Positions 35,263 through 44,691 are shown, counted from the first letter of the stretch. The stretch is 64,000 bases of DNA from Algoriphagus zhangzhouensis (GCF_900148515.1 NZ_FRXN01000001.1:434001-498000); one strand, 5' to 3'. Made by a program: numbers and translations. Notes: generated by a model not told the origin, from the sequence alone.

Positions 35263-35493
35263 AGCTGCATTCATTAATGGATTCAAGGTCCATTCGATTA
35301 CAATACGTGGAAAACCGAACTGATGATCTAACAGTTCAATTTGATTCAAAATTACAAAGGAATTTGGTTCAAAATTCAAAAGTGACAGCTTCAGACTCAA
35401 ATATTGGAATAATAAAGCTCTGAAAAGGATTGAAAACCAAGCAATACTCTATTTTTGGATTCCAATTTTCATAACCAACCTTTTTTACCCATT

Positions 35494-36873
35494 ATGACTT
35501 TTCAATTAATCAAAGATGCCATCCTAGGTAAGGAACAGGATTTTACTGTTCTTTCCCTGAAAACAGCCATCATGGTTTTGGCCATTCCAATGATTTTGGA
35601 GATGATGATGGAGTCTGCATTTGCGGTTGTGGATATTTTCTTTGTTGCCAAATTGGGTGAAAGTGCCATCGCCACTGTCGGATTGACGGAGTCCGTCATA
35701 GTTTTGGTATATGCCATTGGATTCGGTATCAGTATGGCTGCCACAGCCTTGATTTCAAGACGTTTTGGAGAGAAGGAATACGAAAAAGCAGGAGATGCTG
35801 CCTTTCAGTTATTGTTAGTAGGAGGAGGGATTTCTGTTCTTTTGGGTTTAGGAGGATGGTTTTTGGCCAAAGATATTCTTCAATTGATGGGAGCAGAGGC
35901 GGATGTGTTGGAGATTGGGGTGAGTTATGCCAAAATCATCTTTGCGGGGAATTCAGCTATTATGTTGCTTTTCCTGATCAATGGAGCTTTTAGAGGTGCA
36001 GGTCAGCCTCATTTGGCAATGAGAGCCTTGTGGATAGCCAATGGCTTTAATATCGTTTTGGATCCACTTTTCATTTTTGGATTTGGAAGCTGGGCCGGAT
36101 GGGGTCTTGATGGAGCTGCAATTGCAACCACTTTGGGCAGAGGTTTGGGGGTTCTGTATCAGCTTTACCATTTGTTCAATGGGAAACACAAGCTTCATAT
36201 CCTGACTCAAAACATCAAAGTCCGCTGGAAGACCATCCGCAAAATCTTGGATATCGCTATAGGTGGAATGGGACAATTCTTAATTGACTCAGTCGCTTGG
36301 TTGGCTTTGACAAGAATGAATGCCGAATTTGGTTCTGCTGCTTTGGCTGGTTATACCATAGCCATGAGGGTATTGATTTTCACCATTTTACCTGCTTGGG
36401 GTTTATCTGGAGCTGCAGCAACTTTGGTGGGGCAAAATCTGGGAGCAAAACATGTTGGAAGGGCCGAGGAAGCAGTTTGGTTGACCACCAAATACAATGT
36501 GATTTTCATGGCCTCTGTTACCGGAATCTATTTGTTGTTTTCCAAGCAACTGGCTGGTTTCTTCACCGACATTCCCGAAGTTCAGGATATCGCCGCTCAA
36601 GGGCTTTGGGTGATTGTTTTAGGCTATGTATTCTTTGCAATCGGGATGGTATTGACTCAGGCTTTTAATGGGGCAGGAGATACCAAAACGCCAGCTTGGA
36701 TCAATATCGGGGTACTTTGGTGCATTGAAGTTCCTTTGGCTTGGGCATTGGCATTTCCTTTGGGATTTGGCTTTTTAGGAATATTTATAGCCATTGCATT
36801 TGCTCATTCTTTCCATGCATTAGTCTCACTGTATTTCTTTAAAAGAGGGAAGTGGAAGAGAATGGCGGTTTAG
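35494..36873 (+). CDS. MATE-family efflux transporter
   Basis: 459 residues with about 12 membrane helices in two halves, which share the MATE pattern: AIPMILEMMMESAFAVVDIF near the start, then FGISMAATALISRRFGE, and in the second half ALAGYTIAMRVLIF with LVGQNLGAKHVGRAEEAVW. It exports cationic drugs or metabolites with Na+ or H+. It is divergent from mnmA and followed by the gene-free repeat region. Confidence 0.93.
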   Translation: MTFQLIKDAILGKEQDFTVLSLKTAIMVLAIPMILEMMMESAFAVVDIFFVAKLGESAIATVGLTESVIVLVYAIGFGISMAATALISRRFGEKEYEKAGDAAFQLLLVGGGISVLLGLGGWFLAKDILQLMGAEADVLEIGVSYAKIIFAGNSAIMLLFLINGAFRGAGQPHLAMRALWIANGFNIVLDPLFIFGFGSWAGWGLDGAAIATTLGRGLGVLYQLYHLFNGKHKLHILTQNIKVRWKTIRKILDIAIGGMGQFLIDSVAWLALTRMNAEFGSAALAGYTIAMRVLIFTILPAWGLSGAAATLVGQNLGAKHVGRAEEAVWLTTKYNVIFMASVTGIYLLFSKQLAGFFTDIPEVQDIAAQGLWVIVLGYVFFAIGMVLTQAFNGAGDTKTPAWINIGVLWCIEVPLAWALAFPLGFGFLGIFIAIAFAHSFHALVSLYFFKRGKWKRMAV

Positions 36874-36881
36874 TTTATGTA

Positions 36882-36902
36882 ACTTTTGAAAGACCAAAAG
36901 TC
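36882..36902 (-). repeat. Dispersed repeat block C, copy 2
   Basis: The complement reads GACTTTTGGTCTTTCAAAAG, matching 13753-13772. It starts nine bases after the MATE stop codon and folds into the same hairpin. Confidence 0.75.
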
Positions 36903-36909
36903 ACCATCC

Positions 36910-36963
36910 TCGATATTCTTCACGCATATTGACCTCAATCCGTCACCAGCCACTTCAAAGCAG
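36910..36963 (-). repeat. Dispersed repeat block B, copy 2
   Basis: The complement contains TTGAAGTGGCTGGTGACGGA followed by TTGAGGTCAA, as at 13598-13627. It is then weaker (ATGCGTGAAGAATATCGA against AGCGTTAAGAAAATCGA). Confidence 0.8.
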
Positions 36964-37046
36964 ATTCCAAACCATTCTAATAACCTTCTACAATTCCAGA
37001 TCTTTTGAATTTTGAAAATACCTTCATTCTTTTGGTGCGGTGGGTC

Positions 37047-37136
37047 GTCGCAGCCGCGGGGCATGCGTGGGTATTGCGGGTGGAAGCTTAGCTGCGACTA
37101 GGCCTTTTGGTACATTTTGGGCCATGCCAAAAGTAC
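37047..37136. repeat. GC-rich inverted-repeat segment with GTAC hairpin
   Basis: GTCGCAGC at 37047-37054 pairs with GCTGCGAC at 37091-37098. The enclosed stretch (GCGGGGCATGCGTGGG and on) is markedly richer in GC than its surroundings. A second hairpin follows, GTACATTTTGG/CCAAAAGTAC (37110-37136), related in sequence to the perfect one at 24636-24661. Confidence 0.6.
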
Positions 37137-37228
37137 AATCAATAGATTGAATACTTGGAATTGAATTAACTATTGGTGTTTAAAAACTTTGGAGTTTTAG
37201 CCTAGTTAAGAATTCTAATCACTAAATT

Positions 37229-37326
37229 ATTTTGATTTTAACCCAAAAATTGACAGCGGTGGTCCCGTATCCCGATACTTATCGGTATTGGTCCTTTTTC
37301 ACCTATAGGAAAAAGGACAGAAAAAA
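37229..37326 (-). repeat. Dispersed repeat block A, copy 2
   Basis: The complement repeats GTCCTTTTTCCTATAGGTGA, AAAAGGACC, CCACCGCTGTC and TTTTTGGGTTAAAATC of 13281-13353. This copy has about 20 extra bases that include the palindrome CCGATACTTATCGG (37272-37285), absent from copy 1. Confidence 0.8.
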
Positions 37327-37349
37327 ATGATGATTTTGATTTAGAATTC

Positions 37350-37391
37350 AAAAAAGGGTTGATTCTGAAGAACCAGAATCAACCCTTTTTT
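37350..37391 (-). terminator. Intrinsic terminator after lipoprotein gene
   Basis: An 18-bp perfect stem (AAAAAAGGGTTGATTCTG paired with CAGAATCAACCCTTTTTT) with loop AAGAAC. It lies 14 bases past the lipoprotein stop codon on the minus strand and works on either strand by sequence. Confidence 0.9.
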
Positions 37392-37404
37392 GAAATTGAC
37401 TTAC

Positions 37405-38154
37405 TTAATTCAAAGTCACATACTTACTATCCACCGTTTCATTGATGAAATAGATTTTCTTACCTCCAAAAGTTTTACTCTCGCTATTATACGCTGCAGC
37501 CTGCACAATCCCATTGCTGGTTGTTTTTACTCCGCTTAATTCAGAAGCCGTGAAGGTCACAGAGGTAGTTTTGCTTTCTTTAGTAACTACTTTGCTACCA
37601 TCCGATATCAACCAAAGTATATTATCACAGTTGGATGGGATAGATTCAATTGCTAAGGTTACATCTCCAGAAATGCTGATGGTTTCTGTTACAGAAGTTG
37701 CGAATTTGACCACTGAAGGCATTTTTTTAGTAGTGCTATGACTAAAACCATCAAAACCATTAGCACCTGCGACAATCCAATCATTTACTTGGCCTGAATT
37801 GATATCCAAAGTGATGTCTGTATAGTTGTTGATGTAAGAATTGCTGACAGTTTGAAGGTCGAAATCGTTTAAAGAAACGGCTCCTACATTTACCAAAGAG
37901 CCACCACCTGAGGCAGAGTAAAAATTGGCGGAGGCTACGTCCAAATAAATGTCTCCCAAACCTGGAACAGTGGTTCCGCCAGGAGTATTGGATTTTGCTT
38001 TGATTGCGGCCATTACCCCATCAGCATCACCCGGTTCAGGGATGGGATTGGAAGAAGTCTGTTCAATGGGATCTTCAGAGTCATCACTACAGGAAGTGAA
38101 TAAAAATGCTCCGAAAGTTAGGATAAGGAGATACTTAAAGAATTTGAATTTCAT
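37405..38154 (-). CDS. Hypothetical lipoprotein
   Basis: 249 residues with a lipobox ending FTSCS (Cys near 22). After an acidic, proline-rich linker the mature part is rich in Ser, Thr, Gly and Asn with alternating beta-like segments and no catalytic motif. It is probably surface-exposed or periplasmic, but no function can be assigned. It has its own terminator, and the CAP-domain gene lies 80 bases upstream. Confidence 0.7.
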   Translation of the reverse strand: MKFKFFKYLLILTFGAFLFTSCSDDSEDPIEQTSSNPIPEPGDADGVMAAIKAKSNTPGGTTVPGLGDIYLDVASANFYSASGGGSLVNVGAVSLNDFDLQTVSNSYINNYTDITLDINSGQVNDWIVAGANGFDGFSHSTTKKMPSVVKFATSVTETISISGDVTLAIESIPSNCDNILWLISDGSKVVTKESKTTSVTFTASELSGVKTTSNGIVQAAAYNSESKTFGGKKIYFINETVDSKYVTLN

Positions 38155-38234
38155 CGCTTAAAAGGTTTAAAATGATATTCAAAATTCCTTCAAAGCAACA
38201 GATTCATCAATACGGCAAATGGCGTATTTCTAAG

Positions 38235-38903
38235 TTAGTCACCACTAAAACACTGCACATTCATGAAATAGGGCATGTTGTAGAAGTTTTTTTCTGCATA
38301 GACCGATGATCCTGCTCCCATTTGTGTGAGACTTGGGTTCAGGATATTTTTTCGATGTCCAGGAGATTCCATCCAAAGTCGAACGATCTCTTTTGCAAAT
38401 GAAATATAAGTGTGAGGAGGAACAGGTTCTCTTTTGGAAGTCATGTAGGTAAACTCACCAGGACTTTGAGGGCGATTTACTTTTCGGCCATATTCATATT
38501 GGATTCCGGCAGTTGAGCTGATATTCTCTGCGATTAGGATTGGGTTTAAACCTACGATTTGAAACCGGTCTCTCAAATGTCTTTTATTTCTGATCTTACT
38601 TTGGTGCCCATAAAAATTATATTTGGCCATGTCTGAGGCATGTCCAGCAGCGGCACGTTCAATTTTGTCTGAATGTCTAAAGGGTTTCAAACCATTTTTT
38701 ACCCGATGCTCATTGGTGACATAAAAAATAGCTGCATGAAGTAAGGGGTAGTCAATGTCTCTTGGATCTAAGTTTTGATAAATCGGCTCAAAACGATAAA
38801 AAGTCTTCCAAGAATAGTCCGAATAATCATCGTAATCCCAATTTTGGGCGAAAACAAGGGATGAAATCAGACAGGCAATAAGGGTAAAACTATACTTGAG
38901 CAT
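38235..38903 (-). CDS. Secreted CAP/SCP-domain protein
   Basis: 222 residues with signal peptide ending FAQ (about 20) and a CAP domain. Landmarks are TNEHRVKNGLKPF with the first His, AAGHASDMAKYNFYGH, AENISS, and WMESPGHRKNILNP. CAP proteins bind lipids or other ligands outside the cell; the His/Glu cluster is the expected cavity. It follows the ACP-like gene by about 95 bases on the same strand, but has no shown link. Confidence 0.88.
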   Translation of the reverse strand: MLKYSFTLIACLISSLVFAQNWDYDDYSDYSWKTFYRFEPIYQNLDPRDIDYPLLHAAIFYVTNEHRVKNGLKPFRHSDKIERAAAGHASDMAKYNFYGHQSKIRNKRHLRDRFQIVGLNPILIAENISSTAGIQYEYGRKVNRPQSPGEFTYMTSKREPVPPHTYISFAKEIVRLWMESPGHRKNILNPSLTQMGAGSSVYAEKNFYNMPYFMNVQCFSGD

Positions 38904-38998
38904 TTGAGGGGATTTGGAAAGCTAACCTTTCTTTTTCACGCTCAAATGCTCAAAATAGTATGCCAGAATTGAATTTCTTCTGGATTTATTATTTCAGC

Positions 38999-39247
38999 TT
39001 AGTTGTCTTGAGGGATTTCCAAAAACAAAGCAATTAACTCTTTGGGAGTGGCTGCCTTTTGAAGTTTTTCATCCTGAAGGAATAATTGAAGTTGATATTC
39101 CAATTCGAAAATTAATCCATTGATGAAAATTGGATCCATATTCAATTTTTGAATGAAATGATCATTTTTTCTTGCGCCGGATAGACTGATTCCATAGGAA
39201 TGGAAGACTTCAGCGGCTTTTTTTAGTAGAGTAAATTGTTGGTTCAT
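38999..39247 (-). CDS. Acyl-carrier-protein-like protein lacking the prosthetic-group serine
   Basis: An 82-residue helical protein. Residues about 35-75 (MDPIFINGLIFELEYQLQLF then LQDEKLQKAATPKELIALFL) follow the ACP pattern of a loop, the conserved helix II and the acidic end. At the place of DSL the residues are F-I-N-G-L, so the phosphopantetheine serine is missing. It starts three bases past the stop of the RND pump gene and is probably the last gene of that operon. A carrier-like protein that cannot be pantetheinylated might act as an adaptor or regulator; this is inference. Confidence 0.6.
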   Translation of the reverse strand: MNQQFTLLKKAAEVFHSYGISLSGARKNDHFIQKLNMDPIFINGLIFELEYQLQLFLQDEKLQKAATPKELIALFLEIPQDN

Positions 39248-39250
39248 GTT

Positions 39251-42200
39251 TCATAGTTTAGGAGGGAACAACAAGTACATTACCGGTGTAACGATTCTGG
39301 ATAACAAGGTGCTACTGATCAATCCTCCGATAAGGACAATTGCCAGTGGCGAAATCAAAGGGTTGGTACTCAGTGCGATTGGGATTAATCCACCGATCGC
39401 TGTAATGGTTGTGAGTACTATCGGTAAGAAACGTAATTCACCGGCTTCCCGGATTGCTTCTACCAGTCCTTTTCCTTCTTGTCTCAATTGATTGGTAAAG
39501 TCCACCAAAAGAATGGAGGTCTTCACTTCTATGCCGGCCAAAGCAATTAGCCCGACAATAGCTACAAATGAGAGCGAGTTTCCAGTAATCCAAAGAGCGG
39601 TTAATGCGCCTACCATTCCCAATGGTATGACAGAGAGTACGATAATTGTGCTCTTAAAGGTTTTGAAAAGCAAAATTAATACAGCAATGAATAGGAAAAC
39701 TGTGACGATAATCACCGTGTTGAAACCGGCAAAGGATTCCTGTCTTGTTTCGTATTCTCCTCCCATGGTATAATTGTATCCTTGCGGAAATGAAAATTCC
39801 TCCATTTGAGAAATCACATCGTTTAATACGTTGTCTACCAAGAAATTGGAGTCTACAAAGGCAGTAACGGAGACCGTTCTGGCTTTGTTGTAATGGTCTA
39901 TTGCCAAGGTGGAACTTTCCAATTCTAAATTCGCTATCTGGTCCAATGGGATTCCGACTCCCTGCATTGAGTTGACATAAAGACCTTTGAAGTTTTCCAA
40001 ACTTGCTTTTTCTACCCTAGGAGTTGACAAAACAATGTTCCTTTCATCTCCTTTCAAATCGGTGAATTTTCCCAAATCCAATCCTGCGATCGCCATTCTC
40101 ACGGTTCTGTCAATATCAACTATTCCGACTCCCAATTGACGGGCTTTTTGTTTTTGAATGGCAACCCGAATATCAGTCTTCAAATTTGCGACTGGATTGT
40201 TTACATAAATGGTCCCTTCAGTTTGTTGAAGAAGTGTTTCCACTTTTGCAGCCAAAGTCCGTAAACTGTCCAAGTTTTCACCACTCAAACGTACCTCAAT
40301 TGGTGCTGTGACAGGAGGTCCTTGCTCAAAGTTTTTGATTTCAATTTTTGCTCCCGGGTAGTTTGCAAACTTGGACTGAAGCTGCGAAATGACATCCATT
40401 TTATCTGGAGGAGAAGTTTCAGGGTCTAGCTGAACATAAATCTGAGCATAGTCTGTACGTTCGTTCTCAGGATTTTCATTGTAATAGATTCGTGGATTCC
40501 CTTTACCGACATTAGTTGCGAAATTTTTCAACTGAGGCAATTCGATAATCTCTTTCTCTACCTCTTGGGTCACTAAGTCCGTTGTCTTTAGGCTAGACTG
40601 AAGAGGAGTAGTGATATTGACTAGAAATTGGGGTTTTTCTGAGGCTGGGAAAAGGCTAAATCCAATGATTGGAAATAGCATCAAGGAGGCTATGAAGATA
40701 CCAAAGGCAATCAATAATGTCCTTTTGGGCATATTTAGAGCTTTTTCCAATACAGGAGCATAACTCATATGGATTCCTTTTTGGAAAATATCCAATACCT
40801 TATTTCCATGTCCTGCGTGGTCTTTAAGCAATCTGGAGGATAGGAATGGAATGATGGTCAAAGAGACGAGCATTGAGGCCAAGACACTCATAATCACAGC
40901 AGTTGGAAGGCTTCGGATAAAATCTCCTGAGCCTTCTGGAAGGAAAACCAATGGCAAAAAGGCAATAATCAAGGTAACAGTACAACCCACAACTGAAATA
41001 GAAATCTGTTTGGTTGCCTTTAGTGCCGCTTCCTGTTTACTGTGTCCCTCCCGAATCCATCGCTCGATATTTTCAACCACCACAATACTATCATCCACCA
41101 AAAGACCTAGCGCTACCACCAATCCTACAATTGAAAGTTGGTTTAGACCGTAACCCAGGGCGTTGAGTAAGACCAAGCCAATAGACAAGGAAAGTGGAAT
41201 TGAGATCATCACAATCAGGGAAGCTCTATTCCCTAATGGAAGGAGTGTGATAAATACAAGGCCGATAGCTATTAGAAAATCTACTCCTAGTCCTCCTAGA
41301 CGCCTATTTACGTAATCACCTTGATCAAATGAAACAACAAAATCAATGTTCTGGGGTACTTCAATTTTGAATTCATCCAAAGAAGCCAAGTACTTTTCCT
41401 GTACCGAACTAATGTTGTTCCCTTCTTTCATAGCCGCTGTCACAAAAACAGATCGATAGCCGTTCAGCCTCGTCAAATGTTTGCTTTCATCAAAATCAGG
41501 ATAAACTGATGCTACATCTTTGAGAGCAACATTTTGGCTTGCAGCACTGAAAATGATTGTTTCACCGATTTCTTCCGCACTGCTATAGTTTCCACTGGTT
41601 TTGATGTTGAAAGTTTTTGTTCCAGCATCGATGCTACCGCCAGGGATATTCGCCAATTCGCTCTGAATATTCCCAATTATTGCATTGAGAGGGATTTTCA
41701 TCTCTGCAATGCGATCCAATTTCAAATCGACTCTTACGATTTGGTCTGGGATGCCATGAATTTCAACTTTCTTCAGCTCGGTAATTTTTTCCAACTGATC
41801 CTGAAGCCTTTCCGCTTCTTCCATTAAGGCTTCTTCTGATGCATTTTCACTGATTAGAGCCAATTGGAGCACATTTACATCGGATGGGCTTACTTTGTTC
41901 ACATCGATGGAATAGATATCCTCTGGTAGATCAGAGCGTAAAAGGTTGATTTCACGAACCAATTCCTGGTATTTTTCACTGACATCTTCCTCGTAATTGT
42001 ATTCCACCATCATGACAGCTACTCCGTCTTTGATCTCGGTCTTTATCCTTTTGATGTCCTCTAGTTCATAGATGACTTTTTCCATTGGATCCACCACCAA
42101 CTCCTCCATATCTTCAGGACTGGCACCAGGGTAAATCACAATGATGGGATACATAGGAGCTTCCAGCATAGGATCTTCTGATCTAGGCATGCTGAAAAAG

Positions 42201-42283
42201 GTCGTAGTCCCCAAAGCCACAATCATCAAAAATATGATCAGCGTGAATTGGTAGTTCTTGACTGAAAAATCTGAAATCTTCAT
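39251..42283 (-). CDS. RND efflux pump, inner-membrane permease
   Basis: A 1010-residue resistance-nodulation-division transporter with about 12 membrane helices and two large periplasmic loops. The proton-relay Asp pair is in GLLVDDSIVVVENIERWI, as in AcrB-type pumps. The start (FSVKNYQFTLIIFLMIVALG) and the PGASPEDMEELVVDPME motif are usual for the family. It works with the adaptor and TolC genes encoded just upstream, three bases apart. The substrate is not evident. Confidence 0.95.
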   Translation of the reverse strand: MKISDFSVKNYQFTLIIFLMIVALGTTTFFSMPRSEDPMLEAPMYPIIVIYPGASPEDMEELVVDPMEKVIYELEDIKRIKTEIKDGVAVMMVEYNYEEDVSEKYQELVREINLLRSDLPEDIYSIDVNKVSPSDVNVLQLALISENASEEALMEEAERLQDQLEKITELKKVEIHGIPDQIVRVDLKLDRIAEMKIPLNAIIGNIQSELANIPGGSIDAGTKTFNIKTSGNYSSAEEIGETIIFSAASQNVALKDVASVYPDFDESKHLTRLNGYRSVFVTAAMKEGNNISSVQEKYLASLDEFKIEVPQNIDFVVSFDQGDYVNRRLGGLGVDFLIAIGLVFITLLPLGNRASLIVMISIPLSLSIGLVLLNALGYGLNQLSIVGLVVALGLLVDDSIVVVENIERWIREGHSKQEAALKATKQISISVVGCTVTLIIAFLPLVFLPEGSGDFIRSLPTAVIMSVLASMLVSLTIIPFLSSRLLKDHAGHGNKVLDIFQKGIHMSYAPVLEKALNMPKRTLLIAFGIFIASLMLFPIIGFSLFPASEKPQFLVNITTPLQSSLKTTDLVTQEVEKEIIELPQLKNFATNVGKGNPRIYYNENPENERTDYAQIYVQLDPETSPPDKMDVISQLQSKFANYPGAKIEIKNFEQGPPVTAPIEVRLSGENLDSLRTLAAKVETLLQQTEGTIYVNNPVANLKTDIRVAIQKQKARQLGVGIVDIDRTVRMAIAGLDLGKFTDLKGDERNIVLSTPRVEKASLENFKGLYVNSMQGVGIPLDQIANLELESSTLAIDHYNKARTVSVTAFVDSNFLVDNVLNDVISQMEEFSFPQGYNYTMGGEYETRQESFAGFNTVIIVTVFLFIAVLILLFKTFKSTIIVLSVIPLGMVGALTALWITGNSLSFVAIVGLIALAGIEVKTSILLVDFTNQLRQEGKGLVEAIREAGELRFLPIVLTTITAIGGLIPIALSTNPLISPLAIVLIGGLISSTLLSRIVTPVMYLLFPPKL

Positions 42284-42286
42284 AGC

Positions 42287-43336
42287 CTATTGAATTTGGA
42301 TTGGAGAATTGTCAGATAAATAAGCTGAACCCGAAACAATCAATTGGTCAAAGTTTTCCAGGCCAGAAAGGACTTGGACTGTTTGATTAGAGATTCTTCC
42401 TAATTGAACTGGTACTCGACTTGCTTGACCATTTTTACCAACGACAAAGACATATCCTTGATCTCCTTGTGCATCGAAAAGAGACGCGTAAGGGATTTCC
42501 CAGCCCTCTGATTGCTTTGATGGGTATATTTCAGATCTTGCAAAAAGCCCGGATGCTAAAACATTCTTTGGAGGGTTTTGGATTTGGATTTCGACCCACC
42601 AAGAACCAGAGTAGGGGTCTGCTGCTCTGCTTTTGCGAACAACCTTTCCATTAAAGGTCTGCTCTGAAGTAGTTTCCAATAAGACTTGAGAAGAGTCTCC
42701 CTCTTGAATCAATGCCCAATTGACATCATTGACATTTGCTTTGAATATCCAAGGACTATCCTGTGCACCATTGATTTGAAAGACTGGGGTTCCGGGGCCT
42801 ACTTGCTGTCCATTATTGGCAAATTTTCTGAGAACATAGCCATTTTGATTGGCTCTGATTTGGGAATATTCCAGATTGAATTCTACAGAATTGTATTGTT
42901 CCTGAGCAATTTGAAGTGCTGTTTCACTGTTTTGAAACTGCTCTAATGTAGCAACCGAGTCTGTATAGAGTCGCATAGCTCTATCGTGATCTCGTTTTGC
43001 TTTATCCAAGGCTAGTTTGGCCTGATTGAGACCCGCTTGAACTTCAGTCAAATCCAAAGAAGCCAGTAGTTGTCCTTTTCTAACTGGATCACCTTCTTGC
43101 ACATAAGTTTTGGAAATAATGCCTCCTGTTTTGAAGGAAAGGACTGTTTCGTCATTGGTGGTGAAGTTTCCACTTGCCGAAATAGGACTAGATAAATCCG
43201 ATTTATTCAATTTCAAAACTGTAACCGGAACTGGATTTCCTTTCTTTGGAATGCTTGTTTTTTCTTCACTGGAAGTACAGGAGATTCCTATAAAAAGGAT
43301 AAAAAGAAATGGTAAAGTATATTGGTATGTATTCAT
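42287..43336 (-). CDS. RND efflux periplasmic adaptor, lipoprotein
   Basis: A 349-residue membrane-fusion protein with lipobox ending ISCTS (Cys20). It has the barrel-sandwich halves (KTYVQEGDPVRKGQLLASLD and RANQNGYVLRKFANNGQQVG), a short coiled coil between them, and a C-terminal beta barrel. It links the pump to TolC. It is two bases from the TolC gene stop and three from the pump start. Confidence 0.93.
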   Translation of the reverse strand: MNTYQYTLPFLFILFIGISCTSSEEKTSIPKKGNPVPVTVLKLNKSDLSSPISASGNFTTNDETVLSFKTGGIISKTYVQEGDPVRKGQLLASLDLTEVQAGLNQAKLALDKAKRDHDRAMRLYTDSVATLEQFQNSETALQIAQEQYNSVEFNLEYSQIRANQNGYVLRKFANNGQQVGPGTPVFQINGAQDSPWIFKANVNDVNWALIQEGDSSQVLLETTSEQTFNGKVVRKSRAADPYSGSWWVEIQIQNPPKNVLASGLFARSEIYPSKQSEGWEIPYASLFDAQGDQGYVFVVGKNGQASRVPVQLGRISNQTVQVLSGLENFDQLIVSGSAYLSDNSPIQIQ

Positions 43337-43338
43337 GA

Positions 43339-44691
43339 TCAGTAATTATCAATCGTGAGTTGTCTTTCTAATTTAGTTTGGGAAATCAGCAAGCTGTAAG
43401 TGTTGATCGTTTGCTGTAAAGATGCCTGAGTGTATTGGTTTCTGGCATCTATAAATTCAATTAATGAATTGGCACCTTCTCGGAACCCTCTATCCACCAA
43501 TCTGAGGTAAGCTTCTGATGAAGTCAATTTCTTTTCTGAGGACTTAAGAGCTGCCTGACTACTTATGACGGCATTTTTTGCCATCTTTAGGTCCATGGAT
43601 AGCTTATTTTCCAATTGATTTTTCTGAAGATTACTAGCTACCAAATTCAATTCGGATAGTCGGATATGTTGTTGATTTCTCCCTCCATGGAAAATTGGAA
43701 AGTTCAGATTCAAACCAAAAAATGCATAAGCAGAATTCTGAGTACTGAATTCAAAATTGAACTCTTGGCTTCCTAAATCTGCAAAAGTATTGATTCGTGG
43801 CACCCAATAACGTTTGCTTTGGAGGAGAGAAGTTTCCCGAATTTGTTGAAGCGTAGAAACTTGGAGTAATTCTGGACGAGTATCCAAATTGTCTTCAATC
43901 AAAAGTGCCTGTAAATGAGCTTGATCTATATCTTGTGATTCATAAATCACTTCTGAATCCAAAGGCTTATTGATTAGGAAATTGAGATAATAGGATGCAT
44001 TTAGCTTCCTGTTTTCTGCCTCAATCATAAGCGCTCTGATATTTTCTACCTCACTTTCGGCTCTTAATACGGACGCAGGCAATCCTTTTCCATTTTCCAG
44101 AAGGGACTGATTGTCCTTTAAATTTCTTTGGACAAGCTCAGCAGAACTTTCAAGGACTTCAATTGCTTTGAAAGCTGTACAATAATTATAATAGGCAGTT
44201 TTGATGTCCTCAATCAAGGTTGCTCGATAGATTTCCAAATCAAGCTCTGAAACGATGACCTGTTGTTCCCGGATTTCTTTTTGGAAATGTAGATCCGGAT
44301 TTACTACTGGAAGTGTAATCCGAAATCTGGCATCATAGAAATTATTGGGAAGAAACTGCTGAGAAACATTTTCAACCAAAGGGAATCGATCGGAAGAAGT
44401 TAGATCATTTAATGTCGAATAGACATCATTTAATAAATCCCCAATAGGAAGCTGTATACTTCTACCTCCTTTGGAAAGATTGTAGGTAAATCCAAAATCA
44501 ACGGCAGGAAGGAAATAGCTTTTAGCAGTCTCCAAAGCAAGTAGGCTTTGCTCTAATGAGATATTCTTTTCCTGCAAACTAAGGTTGTTCTCTATTCCTT
44601 CATTTACATACTTCTCCAATACATTTTGACTTATTACTGTAAGGGGGAGGAGTGTGAAAAAAATAGAGGTTAGAATTAATTTTTGACTCAT
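43339..44691 (-). CDS. TolC-family outer-membrane efflux protein
   Basis: 450 residues with signal peptide ending VISQ (about 22). It has the long paired helical hairpins (YNYCTAFKAIEVLESSAELV and the late LSMDLKMAKNAVISSQAALK) and the periodic NL/GRNQQ patterns of TolC. It is the first gene of the efflux operon. An ATTAAACACTGTTTAAT palindrome lies about 20 bases upstream of its start, well placed for repression by TetR. Confidence 0.93.
   Translation of the reverse strand: MSQKLILTSIFFTLLPLTVISQNVLEKYVNEGIENNLSLQEKNISLEQSLLALETAKSYFLPAVDFGFTYNLSKGGRSIQLPIGDLLNDVYSTLNDLTSSDRFPLVENVSQQFLPNNFYDARFRITLPVVNPDLHFQKEIREQQVIVSELDLEIYRATLIEDIKTAYYNYCTAFKAIEVLESSAELVQRNLKDNQSLLENGKGLPASVLRAESEVENIRALMIEAENRKLNASYYLNFLINKPLDSEVIYESQDIDQAHLQALLIEDNLDTRPELLQVSTLQQIRETSLLQSKRYWVPRINTFADLGSQEFNFEFSTQNSAYAFFGLNLNFPIFHGGRNQQHIRLSELNLVASNLQKNQLENKLSMDLKMAKNAVISSQAALKSSEKKLTSSEAYLRLVDRGFREGANSLIEFIDARNQYTQASLQQTINTYSLLISQTKLERQLTIDNY

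Larger units (their letters stand above)
36874..37404. other. Gene-free stretch with inverted repeat blocks
   Basis: No convincing reading frame. It holds blocks C, B and A in the order opposite to 13.3-13.8 kb and inverted. Between B and A lies a locally GC-rich stretch (about 37034-37105) with the 8-bp inverted repeat GTCGCAGC/GCTGCGAC. A degenerate GTAC hairpin lies at 37110-37136. It ends at the terminator of the lipoprotein gene. No structured RNA is recognised. Confidence 0.7.

Noticed and set aside
39251..39773. Plus-strand frames opposite the RND pump gene
   Set aside because: They are antisense to a well-supported pump gene and have no motifs.
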